Under the pieces are notes generated by a model. That model was not told where the DNA came from. It did not search any database and worked only from the letters and a program-made list of their open reading frames with translations. 64,000 bases of DNA from Nectonema munidae (taxonomy: Eukaryota > Nematomorpha > Nectonematoida > Nectonematidae): NCBI GenBank assembly GCA_030549495.1, contig JAUIRK010000007.1, positions 559,001-623,000 of the forward strand, written 5' to 3'. Numbering within the stretch: the stretch's first letter is position 1; every line of letters starts with the position of its first letter. The position numbers were made by a program, and so were the translations under genes. Below are positions 24,201 through 32,440 of this stretch, one piece after another.

Positions 24201-26617
24201 TATGTGCTTATAAGAAATGCAATAATCAGAGTTCCAATCCATATCAGGATAGTTGAAATCACTAAAAACAAAACATGGCTTTTCAAAATGTTAGAGTCAA
24301 TTAAGGTAAGGAGATTGTTTACTTCATCTGAACATTTTACTTCATCTGACTTCTATATATGCAGCAAAAATGTATTCTCACTTATTAGATAAAAATCTAA
24401 TAGTTAGTTGTTCAATAAAAATGGGTGTAAAAAAATTGATGTCTTTTGGAGTAAAATCATTGGTATTTTAGGCTTGACTGTGCATTTTTCACTGAGATTT
24501 TGTTCTCAAAATTATCATAAATTACCCTGATCGGTTTTTTCGATACAACCTTTTACCCAATTTAACTATGTTCTTGACTTTAATGTGGTTCAAATTAAGA
24601 TTACCATTGAATAAATCATAAAGTATGTAATCGATACTTTCTTTATAGTCAACAACTCCATGGATAATATGATTGCTTTTTCTTTATCCAATTCCTGACC
24701 GCGTTCTTCATCAAAGACTTCTTTTAAAATTTTTCTAAAATAAGGGAAAAACTCTGCTTTCTGTTTATTAGGGATGAAAGTAATTTCTTGAGACTTATTA
24801 ATCACCTTGGTATTATCGTTCTTTTAATCTCTTCAAGAATTTCAGTCTTTTAATCTCTTTTTTTTTTAGAAAGTTCTACTTTCAAAATCGCTTCGATTTT
24901 TTTAAAAGATTATATTTCTTCGGATATATGCTTTAAATATTTTCTCATCGTGCTGGAATCACTTTTGAAACAAGAGTTACAGCACTAACGGATACCTGAA
25001 CTCACGCTTATTCGAGTAATTCTAGCATAGAACATTCTGATAAGTGAAGCAATACCAGTTTAGAGAGAAACATACATTTACTCATCTCAGAACTATTTTT
25101 TAAACAAAAATGGCAGTTATTTAGCTTTTTTTCATCTCAGTTAGAGAAAAAAACAAAAACAAAACAAGAAACTACCTGTAGAATTTAAGACTATTTTAAA
25201 GATTAAAAATAAAAACAGGTATAAAAAATTTCAAGTAGACTAGCCGTCAGATGGTCCCTTCTTAAGTGAGGTGAGTAATGTATTTTTTTCAGTTGAGTTT
25301 TCAAAAGATTTCGAATGTGATAAAAAAGAATATAAAATCTGTTATACAACACTATTAGAGATGTGGAATATCAAATATAAATATACAATAGATTCAGAAT
25401 TTAAATTTCTATTTAGGGTGCCTATCATGAATTTGTAGAATGGTAGCTGTTTTATTTCCTCTGAGCGTAGCATGTGTAGAAAGAGCATTTTCTAAAATGA
25501 AATTGATAAAAACAAAGTTAATAAATCAACTTTGCCATACATCTTACTCTCTAATTCGAATCCCAACAGAAACTCGTGACGAATTCTTTGATATTGAATA
25601 TGAATACTTCGTAGATGAATTAAAAAATCCAAATCTAAAAATTGTTATATAATAAAGTTATAGAATTATTTATCATCCTGTATTCAGTTCAAATCTGTTT
25701 TCCAAGCCTATTTTAACTTACATTATATTAATCTAATGTATAAAGATAGCAAGCGAATCAGGTATATTAGTTATTGGGTCTGGAAAAACCTTGCCCGACT
25801 CCTTATATACGTGAATGTTGAAAATTTTGCATTTGAAAAAATGCCTTAGCAGTCACCAAAGAAGTTTAAATTGGAGAAGCAAAGTGGGAATGATGTTTTT
25901 TGCTAACACATAAAATTTCAAGTAAATCAGATGAAAAATAAAGTTTTTATCAAACATTGAAAATTGTATCATCTTTTTAAAACATTTTTTGTTCCCAATT
26001 TCAAAGCTCCCCCTTAAAAAGGTTTTGGGAAGTTATTTATATTTACCTCCAAATAATTTGGAAGCTATATCTAGTTTTGATGTAGACGAAATTTCAATTT
26101 GGATGTGGAGGAAATCCTGTGTATCCAGTTGCCTTTGTGCAGTTGGTGGAAATATAGTTCTAAACGATTTAACCACTTTTGGTTAATTTCAAAGTTAAAA
26201 AATATTATGCTAAAGTTTGCAGACATGCTAAATAAAAACAAATGCTTAAAAGTGAAATTGAAAACAAAATCTTTTTCTTCATGGAATGGTTCAAGGGTAA
26301 ATTTCAGAACGGGCTTTTCATATGGGATTTATTTCATGGACTTCTATTATCCTTGTTACTTTCTTTATGTTTTTGATTTAGATGTAAAAAGCTGTGAAAA
26401 TTTCACCTGCGACAACGGTAAAAAGTGTTTGAAGGATGAAAGACACGCCTCTGTGCAATGTGTCAGATGCTCGGACTTTGCATGTCCCCAAATCAACGCG
26501 AGTATATGTGGAAGCGACAATCAGACTTACTCATCTTGGTGTCATTTGAAAAAGGAGTCTTGTAGGCGCGCCAAAGTTATATATGTTCTGCACCAAAACC
26601 CATGCACCCATCTTTAA
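12171..26617 (+). CDS. Fs: Follistatin (secreted activin/BMP-binding protein), complete five-exon gene
   Basis: Joined exons 12171-12237, 13675-13869, 18735-18953, 21927-22148 and 26382-26617 give 312 residues. The order is a signal peptide (1-22), a TB domain (GHCW...REECC...FKW...APNCYPC), then three follistatin domains (FSD), each with ten cysteines in an EGF-like plus Kazal arrangement. Follistatins are secreted and wrap activin, myostatin or BMP ligands to block receptor binding; the TB-domain Trp and FKW residues contact ligand in the vertebrate protein. Every intron is phase 1 and GT-AG, so each domain sits on its own symmetrical exon. The reading stops 5 residues after the last cysteine, as in the short FS288-like form, with no acidic tail. 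The start is the only ATG before a hydrophobic run and a strong donor (CAAG/GTGAGT). Family assignment is very secure; ligand is inferred. Confidence 0.95.
12238..13674. other. Follistatin intron 1
   Basis: A 1.4-kb AT-rich intron. It ends in a fair acceptor (AACAATTTCAG). No transposase, LINE or terminal repeat was recognised inside. Confidence 0.7.
13675..13869 (+). CDS. Fs: Follistatin exon 2: TB (N-terminal follistatin) domain
   Basis: In the exon-1 phase it reads GGHCWKNIDAKHHCKG, then REECCSPSH, then GTIFKWQALEKGAPNCYPC. These match the vertebrate GNCW, KEECC, LFKW and GAPNCIPC signatures in order and spacing. The GC content is clearly above the flanking intron. The donor (CACG/GTATCA) is a weak but valid GT. 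Open frames on the minus strand (13,671-13,898) and other plus frames here are shadows of this exon. Confidence 0.93.
13870..14289. other. Follistatin intron 2, first part
   Basis: Follows the TB exon. A 63-codon minus frame (14,005-14,196) with several cysteines is open but unrecognised and unsupported. Confidence 0.5.
14290..15530 (-). mobile_element. Tigger/pogo element remnant in follistatin intron 2
   Basis: On the minus strand, near 15,510-15,440, comes GYIDRFKERHGIRKF, the CENP-B-type HTH. It is followed by KTGESSEINLEAVIMWNEIM, then FKCDETCLFCQIL (first Asp block). QGRKITLLLDNYTAQ lies near 15,185-15,130 (second Asp), with LSFLPPNITNLTQP near 15,060-15,100. These are the hallmark Tigger blocks in correct order across changing frames. 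At 14,293-14,320 the sequence AACTCCGTCTAAGTCAAAAC is likely the element's terminal inverted repeat; the opposite end was not found. Confidence 0.85.
15531..18734. other. Follistatin intron 2, remainder
   Basis: Mostly AT-rich. Possible weak inverted ends at about 15,810-15,860 and 16,450-16,495 share CAATTCC and TCGTTACAT-like words and could be an old MITE, at low certainty. 17,500-17,640 and 18,420-18,560 are GC-richer but contain no recognised coding sequence. The acceptor TTTGTTTACACAG ends the intron. Confidence 0.45.
18735..18953 (+). CDS. Fs: Follistatin exon 3: follistatin domain 1
   Basis: Reads ENCANMNCGEQKVCVMKN... through YYGKCSG with ten cysteines. NCANMNC is the EGF-like start and GEVCGNTLKTYRSICHLN is the Kazal core (family VCGxDGxTYxxxC). 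In vertebrate follistatin this domain carries a heparin-binding basic stretch; here KNKTPK gives fewer basic residues. Phase 1 at both ends. Confidence 0.95.
18954..20187. other. Follistatin intron 3, first part
   Basis: 19,280-19,400 is GC-richer (GGGGGGAGGGG and CGCACGCTACCGC words) but uncharacterised. 20,060-20,170 has a short open stretch with KLVVGKGYTISDTA that could be a helix-turn-helix scrap; this is not supported further. Confidence 0.4.
20188..21350 (-). mobile_element. hAT element remnant (ZBED5/Buster-like) in follistatin intron 3
   Basis: The left end at 20,196 begins CAGCGCGTTTCCCAACC, a hAT terminal type, preceded by CTCTAGAT, which fits the NNNTANNN duplication of Buster hATs. 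The minus-strand coding trace near 21,340-21,200 reads IKKLELVTPSNNVIQRRIAD, then SLQLDETTD. 21,205-21,017 continues with DQNFLFFHQLKRTTKRKDV and VNDFFAKQ. These correspond to the SNxTIxRRI, LQLDESTD and TTT/VNxFF blocks of ZBED5-type transposases. The C-terminal half and right end are lost. Confidence 0.75.
20455..20550 (+). repeat. Partial copy of dispersed repeat R1
   Basis: GGTCTGTCAAGACTTCCGGG then GAGACAA and CTTAAAATAAAAATTTCC match, with substitutions, the reverse complement of about 58,205-58,320. It is one of three partial copies in the window and lies inside the decayed hAT. Confidence 0.5.
21351..21926. other. Follistatin intron 3, last part
   Basis: AT-rich with a 74-codon unsupported plus frame at 21,498-21,722. 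It ends in the acceptor AATCATTTCTTAG. Confidence 0.5.
21927..22148 (+). CDS. Fs: Follistatin exon 4: follistatin domain 2
   Basis: Reads DSCEDVVCPKDKHCVLDQN through LYDGKCQG with ten cysteines. CPxxxxCVxDQxxxAxCxTC is very close to the vertebrate FSD2 pattern, and EVCASNGITYENSC is the Kazal core. Donor CAAG/GTAGAA; phase 1 at both ends. The opposite-strand 74-codon frame here is a shadow. Confidence 0.95.
22480..24430 (-). mobile_element. CR1/jockey-like LINE remnant in follistatin intron 4
   Basis: On the minus strand, about 24,295-24,225 encodes PCFVFSDFNYPDMDWNSD, the EN 'GDFNYPxIDW' block with Gly to Ser. 23,919-23,497 encodes the start of RT, with NFRLVSVISVLCKVVESIL (the family's RPISLxSxxxKxxExI). 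23,049-22,576 encodes the post-RT region: PLLYKTLIRPILEYGNII, then IERIQRTITKKFAGLKDL. Several frame breaks separate these pieces. It is inverted relative to follistatin. Confidence 0.8.
24431..25436. other. Follistatin intron 4, middle part
   Basis: AT-rich. A 71-codon minus frame at 24,590-24,805 is open but unrecognised. No terminal repeats were seen. Confidence 0.45.
25437..25652 (+). mobile_element. hAT transposase C-terminal dimerisation fragment
   Basis: The 70-codon frame reads LFPLSVACVERAFSKMKLIK, which matches the hAT family C-terminal block (PVSVASxERSFSKLKLIKT). It is followed by SYSLIRIPTE, equivalent to LxxLAxLSIE. This is a 3' scrap only; the rest of the element is not recognisable upstream. 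Confidence 0.8.
25775..25960 (+). repeat. Partial copy of dispersed repeat R1
   Basis: AACCTTGCCCGACTCCTTATA, GTGAATGTTGAAAATTTT, AAAAAATGCC and GCTAACACA match in order the reverse complement of 58,500-58,360, with about 15-20% divergence. This dispersed family appears in introns of both host genes. Confidence 0.65.
26382..26617 (+). CDS. Fs: Follistatin exon 5: follistatin domain 3 and stop
   Basis: After TTTTTGATTTAG the frame reads DVKSCENFTCDNGKKCLKDE, then SICGSDNQTYSSWCHLKKE, then NPCTHL and TAA. There are ten cysteines. The domain matches FSD3 (SCEDIQCxxGKKCLxD). The upstream open part of this frame (26,099-26,381) is intronic. Confidence 0.95.
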
Positions 26618-26815
26618 AACCCTCGTATATCCACAAAATTAAAGATGTGTAGAAAATGGTCCAAAGAAATCCTTCTATATTTATTTATTATTTGCAATAT
26701 TTTGGTGTAAAATTAGTCATGGCTATACACAATACCTATTTGAAATATTCTTCTTACATCAGAAATTCCATCACCAAAGCATTGGAAGCTTCCAATAAAA
26801 TTGCCCTCCAATAAA
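26618..26815 (+). promoter_or_regulatory. Follistatin 3' UTR with polyadenylation signals
   Basis: AATAAA occurs at 26,794-26,799 and 26,810-26,815, and ATTAAA at 26,638-26,643. Any of these would give a short 3' UTR of 50-220 bases. Which is used cannot be told from sequence. Confidence 0.5.
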
Positions 26816-28092
26816 TCATCATCGAATGAAACGAACGCTACAAACACATCTTGTAAATTTGTTGCTAGCTATTAGCGCATTCTATTTGTTCTATACGTAC
26901 TACTCTACACGGAGAATAGTGATGTTGTTGCTGATACATTCAATATTATATGCAATAAATTTAGCAATCACACATTGCCTCTTTCAATTTTGTAATTGGT
27001 GTCTGCTGAAAACACCAGAAATTCAAAATTCATTTATGCCTGCATACATGACGCGTTCATTTTCAATGCTACAAGTTTTCCAAATCTTTCCATTTCATTG
27101 TAATTCAATAATTTGATAAAACATATTTCTCAAAAGTGGAGTATAAGTTGCATTTGAATAAATTTAAAATTAAGTACTCAGGAAAAGTTCTTGTTTTAAT
27201 CAAATTGAAGAAGCCAGAAAATGAGATTCAATCTATAAAATATATTTTTAATAATACCACATAGAAATTTAAACCTTCAAATTTAATGTCACTCAAAGAG
27301 ATGATTAGAAATTTAATTGTAGTAAACCTTATCAAAAACATAATTTTTACTTAAAAAATAATTAATTTTTAATTAGCAAGTTTCATCCAAAAAGAGACAG
27401 TTACTGGAAAGACAAAGACAAAACTTTATCACTTTGGAGAGGAATTGGTGAAACCAGCAGCAATAGCAACGGTGAAAACTTTTAAAGCACAAATGTTGCA
27501 AAGATACTATTGTCTGAAATTGCCCTTATTTTAGAAGATATTTTATCATCCTAGTGCTACTTTTCAATGTAAGGTCGCTTCTCATACTCAAGCATGTGTT
27601 AATTAAAGATTATCTAGCGAGATAAGAAGATTAAACTTTAGGGAAATTTTCAATGTAGGGAAACTTTCCGTTTGCCCTTCCTGCTGCCTTTGCGAATGTG
27701 TGCTTTACTTATGTCAATGAAGCTTAATTATGTCATTGAAGAGTGTGACTGTGTTGTTCAATATTCTTTCAGATGCTATGGGTGTGTTCTTTAGTTCTTG
27801 AAGTCTAATTCAAGACTTCAATTCTTGATTCGTTAGATTAACGAAATTTCTTCCAAGCAACGCATATGTAGTTGGTGAAAGTGTTGCGTGTGTTTGGACG
27901 GTATAAGGAATAAAAAGATCTAATCTTTTCCAAAAATAGTTAATTTGTCTTGGCGTGTGACTTACTACATTACTGCAAATGCGTTCAGCAAAAAATAATC
28001 ACTTATTGAATGATTCAAGATGCTGCTAATGTCCTATTATTCGCCAACCGAGGAAAAAGTGGTAAGCGATGAAAAGTGTACATGATACGAAG
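26816..28092. other. Intergenic, nothing recognised
   Basis: A 96-codon plus frame at 26,826-27,116 is hydrophobic with many C, F and I, but shows no family resemblance. No repeat ends were identified. Confidence 0.45.
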
Positions 28093-29338
28093 TAGTGATG
28101 TACCGATGAATCGATATCGGAATCGTTGGTATCGCCTATTTTTTGAAAAATCTGTATAGGTATCGGTAAAATTATATAAAAATATAATATATATATTTTT
28201 TTATTTTACTTCTATTACAATTTAAAATGTCTAAATAAGGAAGTGATAGATGAATATGAAATCCAGTACATAAAATTCACCTGATAGTTCATGACAATGC
28301 AGCAAACATAGTTAGAGGAGTGGCAAACATTGGTTTTGAAAGTTTGAGCTGCTTTATACATACTACTCAGCTGGAAAAAAATGAAAAAACTTTTACTATT
28401 ACTAACTTCAAAAAGCAACTTCAAACTCACCATCAAGTGAAATTAGAAGAAGAAGAAAAGAAAGTTGAAGTGTTCAACTTCCAGGATTTCATTTTTGAAC
28501 AAAAAATATTAAAGATGTTATTTTAATTTGCCCAAAAATAGCATGCCATTTCAACCATTCTTCTACAGCTTGTGCGAAATTCAAAGTTTTACAAAAGAAA
28601 GACAAAATACCAGAACATAAATTGATTCAAGATGTATCTACACGCTGGAATTGTACCTACTTATTTTTGGAACGATTATTTGAACCAAAAATGTAATTGC
28701 AAATTAGTGTTAACAAGTTCCAAAGTTTAATGTTTTTAGTGCTAATCAATGCAAGTAAATTAAAAAATGTTCTAAAAGTATGAGAAAAATGAATTTTTAT
28801 TATCAGCTTTATTTTTAGTTCCAAGATTCAAAAATTCTGAATTAGAATCAAAAACTGAGCTTTGTCTCATTCACAATTGTCTTCAAACTTTTTACATCAA
28901 TTTAGAAAAATAGGAGAACAAGATTTATATGAAGAAAAGAAGGCATTTCTCAAATTTATGAAAGAAATGAAGACGCCTCTCCTAAAGAAGAAAATGTGTC
29001 ACTTGATTTTGATTGTTTTATGATGATCCATTGTCATCAAAAAATACATCAAATAAAAAAGAATAAAATGAAATTTATCTTGTTCATCATTAATGTCAAA
29101 ATTTAAGACAGAAGTGGAAAAGTTTTCTTCGCTTTGACCTTGAATCAAAATATTGCTACCCAATTTCTTGCTGGAAAGTTAATAAATGTTTATTTCCACA
29201 ATTATCGAAGCTGGCAAACAAATTACTTTAATCTCTCCCTTCTTCAATGGAAAGCGAAAGACTTTTTAGTTTTGGAGGAAACGTCTTTGCACCGCAAAGA
29301 AACCGATTGATCTGATGTTGGGGGAAGATTAAATTCAT
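28093..29338 (+). mobile_element. hAT element remnant, ZBED1/ZBED4-like
   Basis: The left end near 28,093 (TAGTGATGTACCGATGAATC, with CGATATCGG words) looks like a terminal repeat. From 28,290 the plus strand reads HDNAANIVRGVANIGF, then CFIHTTQL, then KIPEHKLIQDVSTRWNCTYL, the family's NAANMxxA, CxxHxLQL and DVxTRWNSTYxML blocks. Near 29,240-29,310 PSSMESERLFSFGGN, then RNRLI is the C-terminal dimerisation motif. Internal frame breaks make it inactive. The right terminal repeat was not found. Confidence 0.8.
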
Positions 29339-29799
29339 GAATTTTAACATGAGAAGTTATAATTTTAATTCTATTTAAATAGAAAAGTTTAAATAAAATA
29401 CCTTCCGAAACCTAAAAGGATAAAGGCACATCCAATAATCTCAAAATTACTTTCCTCAATTACATATTATTAGCATTTACATAGAATTCTGAGAGTGTTC
29501 AATTTGATATTGTTTTAGGATAGAATTGCCTCCATACATGCATGATTTCATAATATTAACACAGAGGAGACAACAGTGCAAGATCCCTGTCCTCTTAAAT
29601 ATCAATACTTCTGTGTGCTCCTTCTTTGATTTCATTTGATATAATAAAAATAGGTAGACAACGGGGTGAAAGTCATCGTGTTTTTGAAAAGGGATAGAGA
29701 AGCCATTTAATCATCTCTATCTTATATTCCTACTATATAGCGAAGTGTTAAAAAAGGATCATAGTATATTTTATAATCTAATCCTATTAAAAATAAGAG
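29339..29799. other. Intergenic, nothing recognised
   Basis: AT-rich with no open frame of interest. Confidence 0.5.
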
Positions 29800-30025
29800 A
29801 TTTTTAAGGCTTTTGGTTAGGGTTAGATAATGTCCTTGTATAAAATATTTGAAAAAGAAATTTTTAAGCTATATAGTTAGGGTTAGATCATGTAATTTTG
29901 CAAAAAGAATACGAGATTTTTTAGAGTTAGGGCTACTTAATATTATTTTTATAATATATTTGAAAAAGATTTTTTAGGACTTATGGTTAGAGTTAGAGTG
30001 TGTAATTTTTGAAATATATTAAAAA
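29800..30025 (+). repeat. Minisatellite, four ~57-bp units with GGTTAGGGTTAG core
   Basis: Units start near 29,800, 29,858, 29,911 and 29,967. Each carries a GATTTTTTAGG-like lead, a GGTTAGGGTTAG or GAGTTAGGG core, and then TAATGT and a TTTGAAAAA-like tail. The core resembles the TTAGGG telomere hexamer but is embedded in longer AT-rich units. The first 60 bases of the window carry one more copy. Confidence 0.65.
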
Positions 30026-31297
30026 AAAGGGAAACATTTTAACTTTATTTGCTCACTTTGAGCAATGTTTGTGTTCAAAAAGTAACAGAATAACGTTGTC
30101 GGCTCTTTAATCAAATGAAATACAGAGCAAATGATGTTTTATATTCACGCTATAATTTAGGGCAGGGGAGTATTTTATAATGTAATTATGGCAGTTTGTC
30201 GCATTTCTCTTACTTTGAAATTCTGAAGAAAACAGAGGCGGGTCCAGAAATCAACTTTAGAGAAGCTCTATCAGGGCTTATTTGAAATATTAATTTTATT
30301 GGTTTTTTAAAGTTCAGACGTTGTCAGCATCGTCTCCGTCAACATTTCTTAACAAAAACCAATTTTGCAAAACCAAATAGACGAAATCCCAATACCATCC
30401 AAATCCTGATGAATGAAGGGTCCGGGAAAATTTAAACAAAATTTTTTGACGCCTCACTCAATAGAGGGAGGTGGCAGATGTTTAGGATCTCCTTTGGATC
30501 CGCCAGAGGAAGGAAGTGACTAAAAACTAGGAGCGGTTGTCTCCTTTGTGTAACCTCTTGAGGCTTAGGAGGATATTTCACAGCGCCCCATTTTTCTAAG
30601 TTAACTTTCACCAAGAGAATGGGTATGGGAAGGAATCTATTTTAAAATTAGGTCAAAGTGAGTACACACAGGCTTGTTTAACCTTGAATTTCTTTATCCA
30701 GGCATCATGATGATGGGGAAAAATATCTCACATTCTTCCACTTACCCTACTTTTGATATCCACTATCCTGTAGAAAGACGACTAATCAAATTATACCCGT
30801 GATAACTGCAGCAAGTAAAAAAATCTCTTACGAAATGTCATCTCCTTCTCAAATTTCTTTCTTTTTTGTACTTTTTTCAATTCTACAAATATCACAAGTA
30901 ATTTAAATTTCAAATAAATCTGCCTATCATCATTATTTACTTTTAAGTTAGGGTCAACTTCATGGTTTTTAATTCAAGTAGTTTTTTAAAAAACTTAAAA
31001 TTAATTAGAAAAAAATTAAAAATAATCAAAAATTTTATCATTGTAAAAAGTAGTAGTCTTTATAATTACCACACAATATAACTATATGATATTTTAAAAT
31101 TTTGTCTCATAAGAGTTTGTATAGATAAGAATAAATTTCAAAATAAGCAATTAATATTATCTGTAACCTACTTTTAATTGAAAAAGCTGTAACCTACTTC
31201 CTCCAATTGAATAAAATCTGGAAAAGTACAAACAATCTAAACATATTTGTAAAAAGGTTATATATTGAGACTAGGACACCTTGAAATCTTTATTTAT
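30026..31297. other. Intergenic, one unassigned minus frame
   Basis: A 60-codon minus frame at 30,432-30,614 (VNLEKWGAVKYPPKPQE...) sits in a GC-richer patch and looks less random than its surroundings. I could not match it to a family or find paired splice sites. The rest is AT-rich. Confidence 0.35.
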
Positions 31298-31481
31298 CAA
31301 GCTCTTTCGAAAGGAAGTCTCTTTATATAGAAGAGATATAAATAATAAGTGTGCAATAAACAGTGGAAGAAGCTATATATATATATATATGCTGAAGCTT
31401 CTTTCCACTGTAAAAGTAAACCTTTTAAATTATTATTTATATCTTGGTAAAGAAACTTTATTTTCGAATCGAAAGCGCTTG
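31298..31481. repeat. 184-bp imperfect inverted repeat with (TA)n loop
   Basis: The left arm starts CAAGCTCTTTCGA and the right arm ends with the reverse complement of CAAGCGCTTTCGA. Inner matching blocks are GATATAAATAATAA and CAGTGGAAGAAGCT. The centre is an alternating TA run. Words from its flank (GTGTCCTCTCAACTAT) recur at 60,606-60,625, so it may belong to a dispersed foldback or MITE family. Confidence 0.7.
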
Positions 31482-32254
31482 CTATATAAAGCTATTTATT
31501 GTGTCCTCTCAACTATATATCACCTTTTTAAGATCCTTCTTCATAATGGGCACGTGTGTCAAATCAGATTAAATACTAAAAATATTCGATTTTAATAAAG
31601 ACATTATTAAAAAATAATCGATAAACTGGTGAAGCAAATGGGATTCTGATTTTTTTTAAGGCTGTCACTATTTTATTTAGCAAATTTAGAAGATAAAAAG
31701 AAGCCAAATTTATAGAATTAAGATTAGACTATCTTGAATGAAGGCACGCATGGGGCGAAGAAGGAGTTAAAATCCAGAGATTTCAGAAGCAAGATCTTTG
31801 AGTATGAAGTAGCCGCGTATCTTGTCGACACGCAATATATTTTATCTAAGGGCAAAACTCCTATATTTCTATTTCAAGCACCCAAAACCCAAACAACAAA
31901 GCGTTCTAAAGAAGAGCGGTAGTTAAAGGCATTTCATCAATTTGTACTAAAATTTGAACCAAATTTAAAACTTTTATTTTTCAACAAAATTTTGTCATGA
32001 AAAATCCTTAATATAGTATACTTTTTTCTCATATTCCACATTTTTAGGAGATTTTCATTTTCTTTATAATAAAATTCAGATTTGTCTTTTAATTTTACAT
32101 AAAAATAATTTATTAACATTTTAAAGTGAAGTATTCGTTTAAATAAAAATGTTCGTATTAAATGTTTCATTAAAACGAAACATTGCTTTGCATAGATTTT
32201 TGATATATGCCATTCAATAATTTGATTTCGAATTTTATAAATATGATAAAATAA
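31482..32254. other. Intergenic with one unassigned open frame
   Basis: 31,734-31,922 (+, 62 codons) encodes a mixed, non-repetitive peptide with RDFRSKIFEYEVAAYLVD. It looks more protein-like than chance AT-rich frames, but it has no family match I know and no clear splice context. It may be a transposon scrap. Confidence 0.35.
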
Positions 32255-32440
32255 GAAGGTAGAGTTGAAGTAGAAGTTGAACTATCTTAGTTTCAATCCC
32301 TCATCCAGCCTATTTTCCTGAAAGTTCGATACAAGCTGCGCAATTGTGCCTTCTCGATGAAAACACCCCACGGTTCCTTTACCTTTAGTACTTTGTCTTT
32401 CAACAACTACTTGAACAAGTTGAGAACAATCTCTCATTAT
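32255..32440 (+). mobile_element. tRNA-derived SINE, copy 2
   Basis: A degenerate B box (GTTTCAATCCC, near 32,290) is followed by TCATCCAGCC, then AAAGTTCGATACAAGC, then TGTGCCTTCTCGATGAAAAC and CACGGT. These match the reverse complement of 3,775-3,680 block by block. It is diverged from copy 1 by roughly 15-20%. Confidence 0.65.

Noticed and set aside
26099-26381. Upstream open part of the 172-codon frame ending in follistatin domain 3
   Set aside because: A good acceptor at 26,380-26,381 in the correct phase shows the upstream part is intron; it has no follistatin-like residues.
30432-30614. Mitochondrial-protein-like exon (KWGAVKYPPKPQE)
   Set aside because: I could not match it to any mitochondrial subunit family and found no partner exons.
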